Notes under the pieces: generated by a model
Databases searched by the model: none
The model's input: only the letters and a program-made list of their open reading frames with translations
Told to the model about the DNA's origin: nothing
Part shown: positions 1 through 13,400 of the stretch, one piece after another
How the letters are laid out: the number at the start of each line of letters is the position of its first letter
How positions within the stretch are numbered: position 1 is the stretch's first letter
Program-made: the position numbers and the translations under genes
DNA from: Scolanthus callimorphus
Lineage: Eukaryota > Cnidaria > Anthozoa > Actiniaria > Edwardsiidae
Assembly: GCA_033964015.1 (NCBI GenBank)
Contig: JAWWUD010000061.1
Location: 675,001-739,000, forward strand
DNA: 64,000 bases
Direction: 5' to 3'

Positions 1-1478
1 ATACAAGAGTTCGTCAGTATCTGGGATAAGACCTACAGCTATTCCTATAATACCCATGGGCTTTTTCAGCCTCGTGTAGTTGCGTACAATAACGCTACAA
101 AACGTATTTATCAGCGGAGTGTGAATATCTTACGGTTGAGCCCTCTTGGTGGTCTGATTGTTGCCTGTAACTATACTGTCAGTTTAGGGAACATAACGAT
201 ATGCCGGCTGACGGTCGCTAATGGTTCGGCATACGAGTGTACGGTTGATCTCCGTGATGGTTCATCAATGAATTACACCTACGAGACTTTACCGACATAC
301 CTTACTCATCAATATGCAAATTACGGGATATACACTGTCATACTCAAGTGTAACAATTCGTTAGGAGCACAAACGGCAAGGTACACCACTGTGGTATCCG
401 GGCCGACCCTTGGCATGTCCCTATCTAATGATGGCCCTATGATGAAAGGAGACCAAACAGTGTTCACCGTACACATCTTGAACACGCCCCCTGGGTCTTG
501 CTTCCTCCTCGATGTTGGTGACAACAGAAAGTTAGCATACGGGGACCAGAATTGCAGCAGGAATACGTTTGATATTTCAAACGTCCACCCTCTTGACAAG
601 TCATTCTCTTTCAATCATACATACAGCAAGACAGGTATATTCGTAGTTTCTTTGAAGGGCAAAGGAAACCTAATAACAGAATCTGTCAACAGCTCAGTTA
701 CAATTACCGAACGACCCTGCAATATCAAAGACCTTTATCTGAGCAATATTGGGAAGACAATGATGGATGCTACACGCTTACAGAAATCACGAGAATTTGT
801 GGTGCGTTCGAGGTACGACATCCAGTGTCAAGACGCTACTGGTGCGGGACTTGAATGGGAGATTCTTATAAAGAAGACGGACTCTAACGAATTTCTTCCT
901 TGTGTAAAAGATCCCACGACCGCCTCGCAACTGATGATCAAAGAGCGTGCGTTGGACTATGGAATGTACAAAATAAAGTTAATCATAACCTTAACGGGAA
1001 TCGAAGGGATCTCGTCAACTGTCGAGGGGTACGTCAATGTTGTTCCGACTCCCCTGGTGGTGATTATAAAACAAGGAACCGCAATAAGGAGAGATTGCAG
1101 GGACGACATCACAATAGATGGGTCTGAATCGCGTGACCCAGATCAAGCTAGCACCTCTAACAACAGTTTAGACTTCTCATGGTACTGCTACGTAGCAAAC
1201 AGTATCGGCCAACTCAATATCACGCAAACATCACTCTCGAGTGTTGTAGATAACGTGACATGGAGTAACGCAGCCGCCGCAAATACAAATTCGTGTGCGC
1301 CATACCTTAAAGCCCGAGCAATGATACTACGGACGTCCTCTATTACTCTAAATCTGAAGTCGGTTGAAGGGCAGGGAATCTTTGTGGTGGAGCTGAGAGT
1401 TCGCGAAGGCAACCGACGAGCGAGAACGACAACTGTGATAGAACTACACAATTCCACTGTACCAGTTCTCTATATAAG
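1..1478 (+). CDS. PKD1-like exon A: PKD repeats and start of REJ
   Basis: Frame 1 is open from the first base, so the exon begins before the window. The opening residues (SYSYNTHGLFQPRVVAYNN) are the end of a PKD repeat, followed by at least two more PKD-like repeats with FNHTYSKTGIFVVSL-type strands. From about residue 240 it becomes REJ-like, with the hallmark DGSESRDPD followed by LDFSWYC. Many N-x-S/T sites fit an extracellular segment. It ends ATAAG|gtaatc, phase 2. Confidence 0.9.
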
Positions 1479-4400
1479 GTAATCAATTACTTTAGTACTC
1501 TCGGGATATTTGCAAATGTAGAATACATACAATTCCACAGTATCTACCGGTGCTAAGGTATTAAAACATGATGGCGCGGAATATAGCATAACAAATTTTA
1601 TTCTGATCCTTTTCAGCTGCAAACACAACTGTCGCGTCAGAGTAAACCCTCACGAGGTGCTCTCTTTCTCGGCCCACTGCTCCAGTAACTGCTACACAAA
1701 CATGACCAAGTCCTGGTCTCTCTTTATCAAAGACTCTTCCTCAAACAAGTGGACACCGGTAACTGGTCTGTCCTCCAAAACCCTCACGCAAAAGGACAAA
1801 TTTAGTTTCGTTCTCAAGAAGCAATCCTTACACTATGGAAGGCTCTTCGCAGTTAGATTAACAGTGTGGGAGAACAATCAACTAACTGATGTCGGTCAAA
1901 TCCCAGGGCTCACAGAATATCAGGTAATAGACTCTTACTAACGTAACAGGGAAAGGAAATTTCTTCGTCTCATTCTTTGCAGTAAACTATTCTTAGTTTT
2001 TCGGGGGAGGAGAGGGACTGGAGGGAAAGATGGCTTATCAGGTTCAAGTACAGATAAAACGATTAATTCGATAGCGTTGGCATTTTCTGTACATTTCAGA
2101 CATTTTAACTCAGGAGGGAGAATGTTACTTCTCTGCCTTAGCAGTGAAATTAATTAATGATATCAAGTCAATAACGTTTTCCTGTGACAGTTTAACACAA
2201 GCATTCCCCCTCGAGGTGGGTTCTGCGAAGTAACACCAAACCAAGGAATCGCAATGGAGACCATGTTCAGTCTTGTGTGTACTAACTGGACAATAGAGAA
2301 CGAGCCGACGCTGTACAAGTTTGGATACAAGGAAGTTTACACCGATCTCAACAATATCCTATACATCGCAAGCATACCCAGTGCACGTCTGCAGCTACCA
2401 GCCGGTCATCCAAACGAGGATTCCATTCTCGATGTTGTTGTGTTTGTCGTTGATAACCTCGGGGTATCGACCACGTGGAACACAAAGATAAAGGTCAGTA
2501 GAAACGGCATTTTCAATACACAAAGATAAACAATAATTAGACCTCAAGGCAGAGTGGGCCATTATTAGCCTTATTCTCAGGTAGACACGGTAGAACCAGA
2601 AACATATAAAGTTGAAACATGTAACGGCGAACCATGCTGTGGATTATTCATGGAGAGTTTATGACCATGTTTGGTCAATAAATGAACTCGCGCCTGCTTA
2701 CCAAGCAGTCTTCTTTTCATATAATATTTCATTTGTTGCTCAAATAAAGTAGAGCAACAGTGGTAAGTGATAGTATACTAACATTTAACATCTTGGAGTC
2801 TTGCAACAACATTATTTTCAAAATCTCTTCAATTGTTTATTCTGCGAATATTCCAGAGCTTGGTACTAAAGCAATGTTTGTTACACGTTTCAACTCGCTT
2901 ATATGTTTCTGGTAGAACATATTTAATGCATAAAACATATTTGGTGTCGTGTGGGCTTTTTCTGTTGACTATTGATATACTATTCTAGGCATATTTTAAC
3001 TTTGGTTGGCCAAACTCTTGTTGATTAACAGGTCACTTCAAAAAGGCCAGGGAATGAACAGATCGACAAACTTGTCATGCGTCCCGACAGCAAGCTCGAC
3101 TTTTATATCAACATCGAGGACGTGGAGTCGGCAACAGAGTTGGTGAGCGGTGTATTGTCGCTACTGAATTACGAGGCCTTTGAGCAGCTCAAATACGGGA
3201 ACTTGTCCAAGGAGGCCATGGCTAACAGGACGAGGGTGAGTAAGATATTTGTTTTCTGTTTCGAAACGCCAAGTAAAGACGCTTAGCCAATCAAAACGAA
3301 ACAAATTCAACAATTGGCCAATCAGGAGACGAAGTAAGTACGACTTGCGATTCGTGACCCAAGAAACGACCGGTCACGTGCTTTTCTGTTATTCACCGAA
3401 ATTGAAGCGTAGGAAACGCACGCTTGATTTACTTTCGACAATCATCTATAATAATAATAATACTAATTTATTGATTTATATTGCGCTTTTTAACATATAA
3501 TGATCAAAAGCGCATTACACTGAAATCTTTATCTGAAATCCGTTCTAATTTTAAATAAACATTCCGATCTAATTTTACTAAACATCGCCACAATAAAGGG
3601 ACATTTGCCCGATCTTTTATTTTCATTAATGTTTCCCTCAATTGATTTCTTATAAGTTTATAATTATAAAATGGCCTACTTTTGCTTTTAACTATTTTAT
3701 TTCGATTTTTTAGAGAGCGTGACAGAAATACAGGGTCCCGCAGGTTCCCGCTAGGAAACCGTAAGATCCCACAAAAACCTGCAAGGATACCGCAATCTTC
3801 TACGCACTTGACCCTGTATAGTTGAACCTCGTGTTTAAAGCTGGACTGTCACGCTCTGCGCATGTGCGAATTTTGATCACTTTGGTCCGGGCTGGAACGA
3901 TGGCTGTGAGAGGGAGGAATTACGCTGGTAGAATCCGTTCAAATCTTGTTGTTTCGGGGTCCATCTACCCTTAATTCTTAACGGGTATTCTCTCCTGAGA
4001 TCTCCTTAGTATCGTGACCAAATTATGGAGTCGATGCAATATTGTTTGTCGTTTTAAATTGAATGAGACTCGAGCGTCATTTTCACTGATGGCTGCCCAA
4101 CAAGAAAGGCCTAATCGAGGTCGTACTTACGCCAAAATGGCTTGGGAACACAATAAAAGCAGGATCTGGATATCGAAAAGGGTCCAGGAGACATGGAAAT
4201 TGTTCAAGGGCTACGGTATCTTCACGTCAGACAACGATTTTGCAGCTCATTTGCCCAAAAAACCCTAAAAACTTACCATAATGTCGCCTCCTGACGAATG
4301 AACTCCAAATTATGTTTTCCCTGAGGCAACGTCGCGCGGGGCGTGGGTACTTTCCCGCGAAAACGAAGTGTCCCGTGATTGGTTTATTTAAACAGGGAAT

Positions 4401-7400
4401 CCCCGTTTTGAATGATAGTTATGGGATCGGCGGTCTTTGCTCGAGCATGCGTGTACCGTGACAGTCCCGCTTTAAATAAACGTCATTTCGGGTAAACAGA
4501 AAACGTTTAACAAAAATGATCTAGAACTAAGAACATCAACGGCTACCTCCTAGCCAAACAACAACAATTCAACAAAATGGAAACTGAGCCCGGCGTCACT
4601 TGAACACGCAACCTTCTGATCTGGAGTCAGACGCGCTACCATTGCACCACGGAGCCAAATACAGTATCACAATTCGTCATTTATTCATAACTCTGTGTAA
4701 ATGTGCTAACAAAAAAGTTATATGCCTTACATTCCCTAGTTCAATTTGCAGGTGCGAACCACCATTATAATCAAAATGTGCACTATATCTACAACGACGC
4801 TAGAAGCCATCAAGCAAGTGTCAGTGACGCTGGCATCTTCCGCACAAATACGCAATGAAGTAGCGGTTACAGCACTGGTAAGATGGGCAGGGTTTGGGTT
4901 GGCTCAGCGCTAGTAAAGCCCGGTGCACACTAGCGACATAGCGACATAATAAGGACGTTATGTTGCAACGAAAAATCCATGAGAAAATAACTGAAGTAAT
5001 CAATATTTTCCATGGATCATCATTAGATTACCTCACCAAAGCAATCTTCGTGTTGTTTTTGTTGACTTCAACATTTTCAAATCATTAAATTTTGATCGCG
5101 TCATATTTTTCTTATGTCGTTATGTCACAGGTGTGCATCAAGAGGGTTTGGGTTTGCTCGCACTAGTAAGATGTGTAGGGTTTGGGTTGGCTCAACACTA
5201 GTAAGATGTGCAGGGTTTGGGTTGGCGCAATACTAGTAAGATGTGCAGGGTTTGGGTTGGCTCAACACTAGTAACATGTGCAGGGTTTGGGTTGGCTCAA
5301 CACTAGTACCATGTGCAGGGTTTGGGTTGGCTCAACACTAGTAAGATGTGCAGGGCTTGGATTGGCTCAGCACTAGTAAGATGTGCAGGGTTTGGGTTGG
5401 CTCAACACCAGTAACATGTGCAGGGTTTGGGTTGGCTCAACACTAGTAGCATGTGCAGGGTTTGGGTTGGCTCAACACTGGTAACATGTGCAGGGTTTGG
5501 GTTGGCTCAATACTAGTAACATGTGCAGGGTTTGGGTTGGATTGGCTCAACACTCGTTAGATGTGCAGGGTTTGGATTGGCTCAACACTAGTAACATGTG
5601 GAGGGGTTTGGGTTGGTCCAACACTGGTAAGATGGGTACTGTTTGGGTTGGCTCAGCACTAGTAAGATGTGCAAGGTTTGGATTGGCTCAACACTAGTAA
5701 CATGTGCAGGGTTTGGGTTGGTCCAACACTGGTAAGATGGGTAGGGTTTCAATCAATCAATCAATCAATGGCTTAGTGAGCCCTTTTGAGTTGGCTCATG
5801 AATAACATTCTCTAAGTATAAATCCTGACGGCTGTATCGCAGAACGAAGGGCACAATCCCGAAGAGAAGGAGGAAATCTCTTCAGTGGGCGTGTTTTTGT
5901 TGGAAAAGATAAGTCACTTTGGGCTAAGTTCTAATTCAAGCGATTTCACTAAGCGAGGGACAAAGCCGAAAAAAAAATCATAAACTAAAAAAATTCGTAG
6001 AACATTTTTACTTGACTGTTTCTTCTCTCCCCTAACTGAGATATGATAAACATACAAACAATTCCGAAGTCAAATGGGTTTTATGTTTTATGTTTTTTGG
6101 CTTAATTGCGTTTTCAATTTTCGCGGGTTCTTTGACCGATTTGAGAGACGGACTCGCGCGTGATTTTGTCGCACCAAAGTCAGGGAGACCAGTGCAAAAA
6201 AAATCATTTTGGGGGTACTCATGCTGATGGGAGGTTATTAGTAATGTAAATCGAGCAGTTTATGGAAGGGGAACTCAGGGAGATCATGACCCCCACCCCC
6301 CATCCATAGACAGACAGACAGACGTATTTTTATTTGCCCTCATATACATACGCGACCAATGTGATTTTTTCCCGTTTTATAAAATCAGAGAACACTTTAA
6401 GTAAATAAATTTCTTCCTTTACACTCCGTGAATTTTTCACGGGCATCAGCTAGTTCATATATAATCATATATGATTATTTGATTATTTGATTGTTTGATT
6501 CGGCAAAATATCAGGCGAGTTTGGTCGAGCCGTGGTTCGTATTTTGAGGAGACGCAGTCGAGCTCTGATATTTTGCAGAATCAAACCAAATTTGCCCGAT
6601 TATTTATTTATCATCCCACCTAAACATCCAAATAAAGATGCCATTGCATATCAGTATTCCCCTGAGCATGGGCTTCACGCCCGTGCTGCGAGCGGCGCAA
6701 ATTGGATTTTGGGCTGGCGATATTTATAATCTTAAAACAGTCTCGATTCAAGCAGGCATTTACTTTATGATTATTTCAGTTGCTTTATTCCTGATACTCG
6801 CAGGCTTTCTTAATAAACGCTTTTGAAGCCGCGTTTTAATAAAGTATTAAAATTATCTTAAAAAATAAATTGTTGCAGGAAGACCGCTACCCTAAAAAAA
6901 TTGTTTGCAGCTACGTCCTCTTGAAAATAAATTGTTTTTCAAGGAAAAAAATTTCAACCCTTCCCCCCTTCAGAAAAATAATGGTCCGTCCCTAACAAAA
7001 GAAGTTTTGCATGATTGAACGTCCAGAAGTAAACTGGGCCCAATTTCATGTCGAGTGAAAGTACAGATGGCCCTCAAAATATACCTAACAATTTCTTCAG
7101 CCGATAAAACTAGCAAAAATACTTCGGTTTCAATGCAAGGATGACCCCGTGAAATTTTGGAATGTTCATGATATTTAATCGTATATCAGGTCAGTGACCC
7201 GATCAGGACAGGACAGTAGGTCAGGACAGTAGATCTCGTTCCTGATTGGCTGACGAACTCAAGTGGGATGATAATTTGAAATAGCGTATAGATCTCCTTT
7301 GTTTCGCGCCTTTCTGATCAGGCATTTTTAGGCGCGTTGGCATTTTTACTGGTATCATCTGGCTTACAAGTAGATATTGCCCAGGAACGCCCCGGATTGT

Positions 7401-10400
7401 TTGGCCTTGCTAGTGAGTTTGGTTTTATTTGTAGGCCATTGGCACCAGTAAACTAGAGGAGATGGCCCATGTACTTATCAACAAGTCCTTGGAAGACACA
7501 GGTATCACCATTATCTCTGACGCGGCCAAGGATTTGATGACTGCAGGCAGCAATTTCATAATGTCAGCGGCTTACGTGGCGAATGTTTCTCGCAAGGCGA
7601 GTGAGCGTTCTTCAGATATCGAACAGGTAGAGTCATAACAACAGAAAAACATATCGACAAACTTGTCCTTTGAATGACTGTATTGGATGACATTCTGCGA
7701 GTGGACACAACTGAGATCATCACTGTGACGTCATCGATGAACACGTGATCACCACGAATTGACGTTAGTTCTTTTTTTTCCATTTTCAGTGCAAAGGGGT
7801 AGTGAATACGAACATGGCAACCTTGGACGTCATTGCTAGAGCTGTGTTCATCACGCACGTAGCGGGACAGGAGGACGTTACCATAATAACCACAAGTACG
7901 GTCGCCACTTACAGGGTTGCCACCCTGAGTGAGATAGGAGAGAAACCTATCAAGGCAGGAGAGACCGAGGCTATGCTCCCGAGCGCAGCCGTGTTGTTAC
8001 CCACAGGATATCACACGCGCATTGATATACAGGTAAACGACTCCAGGGACAGTTTTGTCAATAGAAAAAGAACAATATTTATCGCTAAGGGAAGAGGTAA
8101 AAGCAACGTTACTTAGAGAGTGGCTCTCCAAAACCCATTGCCTTTCCGATTTTTCGAGTGAACACTGCAAATATCCCGCGAAATAATTAACGTATCGAAA
8201 AGATAAGCCTGCCGTATTCCACTCAGAGAATGATTGCCCTGATACGTGGGAGAGGTACCACCTGGTACCTGATAGGTCTAGGTTATCTACCGTTAGGGCG
8301 AGACGGCTGTTATTTTATTGAGAGTCCAAAACAGAGCGCTATCCATCCTCTCTAATACCTTTGAAATGTGCTTTGTTTATTTTTGCTCATGGCTTCGTAT
8401 CGTAAGCTTGGGCCAAGCCAAATCAACATTAGACATTTGATTCAACTTCATTCAACATGTGTTGAACGCGCCATGTTGAATGATATTGAATTGGGTGCCA
8501 AAGCAATTCAACTTCGATGCACGTGGTCCACTGGCAATCACATCGTAGTTCAGCAATGTTCAACAATGTTGAATTGGTTGGCACCCCCATTCAACATCAT
8601 TCAAAATTTAAGCTGGCACTTCCCTGCTAGCATAGGCGTCTTTGTATTCCGACTAGGCCGATGAGCAAGAGGAAAAGAGACCTCTGGCCTGGGTTGAAAC
8701 TCCCTTTGTTTTGTCCGCAACCTCCAGACTGTTTCTTGAGCCAACTATATGCGCACGCATATCGACAGTCGTCGTCTTCCGCTGATGTTATTTGAGCCAT
8801 ACTCCATTTCGATCATGTGACATCAGCGGATAACATCTGTCGATAGGCGTGTGCATATAGTGGGCTCCCGAAACGGTCAGCAAACCGTCCAAGGATGTGG
8901 ACGGCGGCAAAAGGGAGTTTCAACCTAAGGAAAGCTAGCATTAAAGGGCCCGACTCACCCTACCCATAATGCATCGCTTTGTTTTTGTTTACATGATTTA
9001 GTGCATCAGAAACTCTGGCTTACGCAAAAGTTTAATACTTTTATAAGTCTTTCTCATGCTTGTTAGGCAGAATGTGACATGTTGACTGAATAAGAAAGCT
9101 TTTTTAGTCTCTATTTTCGATGGTATCAAACATGGCGGCAAAGCAATGCATTATGGACTATCGGCAATGCGGAAGGGATCTCTCAAATAGAATACAGAAG
9201 CAGTGCAGTTGGTAAGGGGCTCTTGATTTTGTTCGGAAACTTTATCCGTTTTGACCGGCAAATATGTTTCATATCTTTGAATATCTTTCGCCTTCTCTTG
9301 TAAATGAAATTGAAAAATAAAAATAAAAAAACATTCAAACGAAGCATGACCCCGCAACCTTCTGACCTGGAGTCAGACACGCTACCATTGCGCCACGGAG
9401 CCATTCCTATGGGTGTATACGCTTGATAAATGCTCTTTCGAGAAGGTCGCGTTCACATCCTCGGGGACCCAAAACGTTGTTCGTAATATTTGGTGTGCAA
9501 GTTCAGATAGAGAACTGGTCTAGACAACTTTAATGTTGTCTAATTTATCGTCTTCTCATCGAGTAATCTCTCTTTCTTACACGGCTTGTAGAAGCACCAT
9601 CACGCGACAAAAAAATTTGGACACATACTAAAAGAAACCAATCTCACTAAGATTTTATTGAGGATAACACCCTAAAAATAGAAAGCGGCGATCAAACGGG
9701 CTCTTAATTTTTCACGAGCTTATGATAACAAATTTCCATTTAAACAAGTCCCATTGCATTTTTTACTCACAAAGCAGAACTATGCATTGATGTAAGTATA
9801 TATTTTTAACTTTCTAAACCTTTATATTTTTAGCTGAAGAAGGCCGAAGGGCCGAAATGTTCTAGGAAATTTGATTTAAGAAAAGTAATAGAGTTGTTCC
9901 GCACAACTACCTAGCGTATGCAAATCTCCAGGTAGATCCCTAGCGCATGTAAATGCTAAAATTAATGATACGGAACGCACGCACCAGTGCCTATTATCAG
10001 ATCAAAATGTTCAATTATCACGGACCGTGAAAATAACACGCTGGGTGTTAATTTTTTAACCTTATTAATAACATGCTTCATTTGTTTATTCCTAAATAAA
10101 ACAACTAAAACTTTATTGCAAAGTACTTGTTTTATTTCATGCAATTTTTTTTTACAGTTCATCTATTTTTCTATAAAGTTTCTCAAGAACCCTTGACATA
10201 ACGTCCATGCTCTCCATGGCTTTTTTGCACATTTCTGTGTGAGCAGTTTGCGCTGCCATAGTTGCCTCTCTCACAGTTTTAGTTTTCTTTCGTCTCGGCG
10301 GCTCCACGACAGCCAAAGCTCCCTCGTCGTCAGAGGAGGATGAATTTTCGAAGTGCGCAAACTTTTCTTCCTTCCTTTCCTCCGGCGTTCGCTTTTTTGC

Positions 10401-13400
10401 ATAGCGCATTTGAGATGCAACGTTTCTTGCTAACTCTGCTGAAGAGCTCTCTCCTTGGTCCTGGCGTCTTGGCTGGGTAATGGCAACTTGTTTCGTCTCC
10501 TCCCGCACTATTCGCTGCATCCGTCGAATACACGCCGTCTCTCTAGTTGCAAGATAGTAGTCTACAACTCTAGAATTGAGAGGCAGCTGCTCGATATTTT
10601 CCTTGAGGGTGCTGTAGACGGCATTCCACCCCCCATGACCAGACTGCGTATACGCATTCAGAACAAGCCTCTTCTCGTTTTCTCCCACTTTCACGCACAT
10701 TTCTTGGTTCATTTTCTCCCGGCTCGTTGAATGGTCTCCAAATATTCTGATCCATGGTCGGGAAAGAGAACACTACATTTGAGATCGAGCTTTTTATAGC
10801 ACTATTTTCGCACCATTTTTGCAAATTCCACGCGATGGGCTTTTCCAAAGAACTGTAAATACCACGATCGAACAAACACAATTTCGTGGCCATAAAGCAT
10901 GCATTTGATTGTGTTTTGTTGACTTCTAATTCAGCTGCGGTAAAGATGGAAGGCCAACTTTTGCGACAGTTTTCTATGTGTGTTATGGCTTCTAGTCAAA
11001 TGATTCACGCCTTAACTTTGGTGCCGACTCCTTTGGACACTGATCATTCTGCAGAACTACGACTGTTAATGATGGTTTTCAATACTTTACTTCAACTTCT
11101 GCTGTTTCTGGTGTCGATCAACCCTCCTTTGACGATTCAATTGCCGCTTAGAGATAGACTTTTCTACGATTTTCATGGACACGTATTTGCTGGGCGGGAC
11201 GTCTTCACACTTATCTGCAATCAACGATACCTTTTCTGGTTGAGCACTGGCGAAACTCCTGAAACATTTCTAGAAATATCGAGACAAACAGCGTTGGAAT
11301 TCTTTCTGTTGACGAGACGTGGTAATTTAAGGCGAAGAATGGGACGATTTAAGCTTAGCCCAATTAACCGCTTACTTTTGGTTTTGATGTGGCTCAGGAA
11401 ATATACCCATGAACACACCTTAGCTCTTCTATTCAATGTCAACCCTCAAACCGTATCTGCCCATATTTATCAGGGCGTTATGATACTATGGCGGCATTTC
11501 CATGCCCAAATATCATGGCCAAGAATCAGGGAATGGGACCAAATGCGAAATAAATGGCCAGAATTTCCTAATGCAGTTGGCTGTATCGATGTTACTCCAC
11601 ACGAAATTCAAATCCCTTCTACAGAACCACAGCGAGAGTTTTACAGCGGACATAGGCATTTTCATCTGTTAAACACTCAACTTATATGCGATAACGAAGG
11701 GCACATAAGATTCCTTCAAGCAGGATTTCTGGGGCGCATGCATGATTCTCAGAGTTTCCGGCTTATGGAGCCCGTAGGACCTGGCCGCTTGCTGGATTTG
11801 CCTGTAGGAGTTGTGTTGTTGGCTGATAAAGGCTACCCAGATGGCCCTCCTTTGCTTACGCCTTTCAGGCAAGCACAGATCAGACGAATGTAAAACAACA
11901 GAGAAAGGCGACGGGCGAGAAAGTTCAACTATGAGCTTTCGCGCAAACGTGTGAAAGTAGAACATATATTCAAGCACCTGAAAGATTACAAACGTACTAC
12001 GTTTATATGGCGTCACCCAAGGTGGATGCTTCCTATGGTAATTGAGCTATGTACATTTTTAACAGAGCGCCATATCTCCCTATTTGAGGAAATATAGATA
12101 CTTTTAGCCACTGAAATAGACGAAATAGGGCAATTTTATATAAAAGGTCTTACAGCAATAACTGTATTTCGTAAAATTTGCATGAGATAAAAAAATGTTT
12201 TGAAATAAAGTGTTAGTTGTTTGTTAGAAATAAACAAAGAATAGCAGTTCTTTACACGGACCGTGATAATTGAACATTTTGAGCTGATAATGGGCACTGG
12301 TGCGTGCGTTCCGTATCATTAATTTTAGCATTTACATGCGCTAGGGATCTACCTGGAGATTTGCATACGCTAGGTAGTTGTGCGGAACAACTCTAATGTG
12401 TTGATATAAATTGTAGATATTTCGCAAATATATTTTTTCGTACAGTCTGTGAATCAATTTTTGATCCACATATAGCTTAACATATCTGTCAGCCATTGAC
12501 TGACTGACTCCTTCAGAGCACCGTTGTTAACCGTAGGCGTAGTTAAGTATATTGTCAGAAATATATTGTCATTACTTTTTCAGATGCTGATGTTTCCCGA
12601 GAACCCTTACACATGGGACGAAACCAGCGCCATAATCCACTCTCCCATCATAAACTTGAAACTCACGGACCCTAACGGGCACGTAATAGCGGTCAACAAT
12701 CTAGCAGAAAACATTGAGCTGTCATTCAACGGAGTACCAGGCCCGCCCAAAGACGTCCCCGAATACTACAAACCATCCGATAACTCTTCCATGCAATACC
12801 ACGCCATATCCTACAAGGAACAGGGCGAGTCTATAAGTCTTAATATCCGTCCGGTCAATAGCTCCGACACTTTTATCGCGTTTGTGAAATACGGCAGTAG
12901 GCCAACTGAAGATGATTTTGAGCTCTACGCACAGTTTCCAAATTTTTCATCTTGCATTGTACAGAACGGGAAAGCCATTAACTGCAGTAGCGACCCTAAT
13001 ACATTGCTCATTTCCAGCGATGAGTTGAAACATTTCGGTCTTTATTATGTTGGAATCAAGTACACGGCTCTTGAGCAAAACCAGGAAAACACCGATGCAA
13101 AAAGCAGACAGAGAAGGGATTGCGAAAGATCAGGGAGATCTAAGAGGTCGTGTATTAAGTACAAAGACCCCCCACCAACCCTACCTGGAGATGGGCAGTA
13201 TGGCGTTTTCCAGAAAGATTATAATCAATACATTGACAGGAATTACACCATGGGGACAGAGAACATTGGATGTCGGTACTGGGATTTGGCATCTAACACA
13301 TGGACTACAAAAGGATGCAAGGTATGTTTGGGTTTACTTTAGTCAGGACAAATATGTTATGAGGGATGAATACGTAGTGGATACCATGAGTTGCTGACAA

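Larger units (their letters stand above)
9890..12394. mobile_element. PIF/Harbinger DNA transposon, structurally complete, 2,505 bp
   Basis: The 140-bp terminal inverted repeats (9890-10029 and 12255-12394) are nearly identical and start AGAGTTGTTCCGCACAAC. They are flanked by a 3-bp direct repeat, AAT (9887-9889 and 12395-12397). PIF/Harbinger elements make 3-bp duplications, usually TWA. Inside are two divergent genes, a DDE transposase (+) and an accessory protein (-), the typical Harbinger layout. The inner TIR tip CACGGACCGTG is itself palindromic. It sits in the intron between polycystin exons F and G. The close TIR identity implies a fairly recent insertion. Confidence 0.93.

Noticed and set aside
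2101..2190. Exon starting at the acceptor-like tttcag at 2095-2100
   Set aside because: In the required phase it meets a stop after two codons (ACA TTT TAA). The acceptor at 2190 gives an open REJ-like exon that joins both neighbours in phase.
4014..4268. 84-codon frame as an independent gene
   Set aside because: It lies wholly inside the TTAA-flanked non-autonomous element and has no splice or poly(A) signals; treated as element content.
4585..4656. Functional tRNA-Trp gene
   Set aside because: The anticodon and D-arm are good but the acceptor and T stems contain mismatches, and a related decayed copy exists at 9.34-9.40 kb, so a dispersed tRNA-derived repeat is more likely. Covariance-model scoring would decide.
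6638..6826. 62-codon frame with a hydrophobic end (IYFMIISVALFLILAGFL), considered as bacterial-like transferred DNA
   Set aside because: It is too short, has no recognisable family, and lies in an intron. A similar bacterial-looking stretch at 7310-7430 is only the upstream part of the exon E acceptor. A protein search would be needed.
10570..10893. 107-codon minus-strand frame overlapping the Harbinger accessory gene
   Set aside because: It overlaps the better-supported 186-residue frame and the intergenic region, has no motif, and is most likely a shadow frame.
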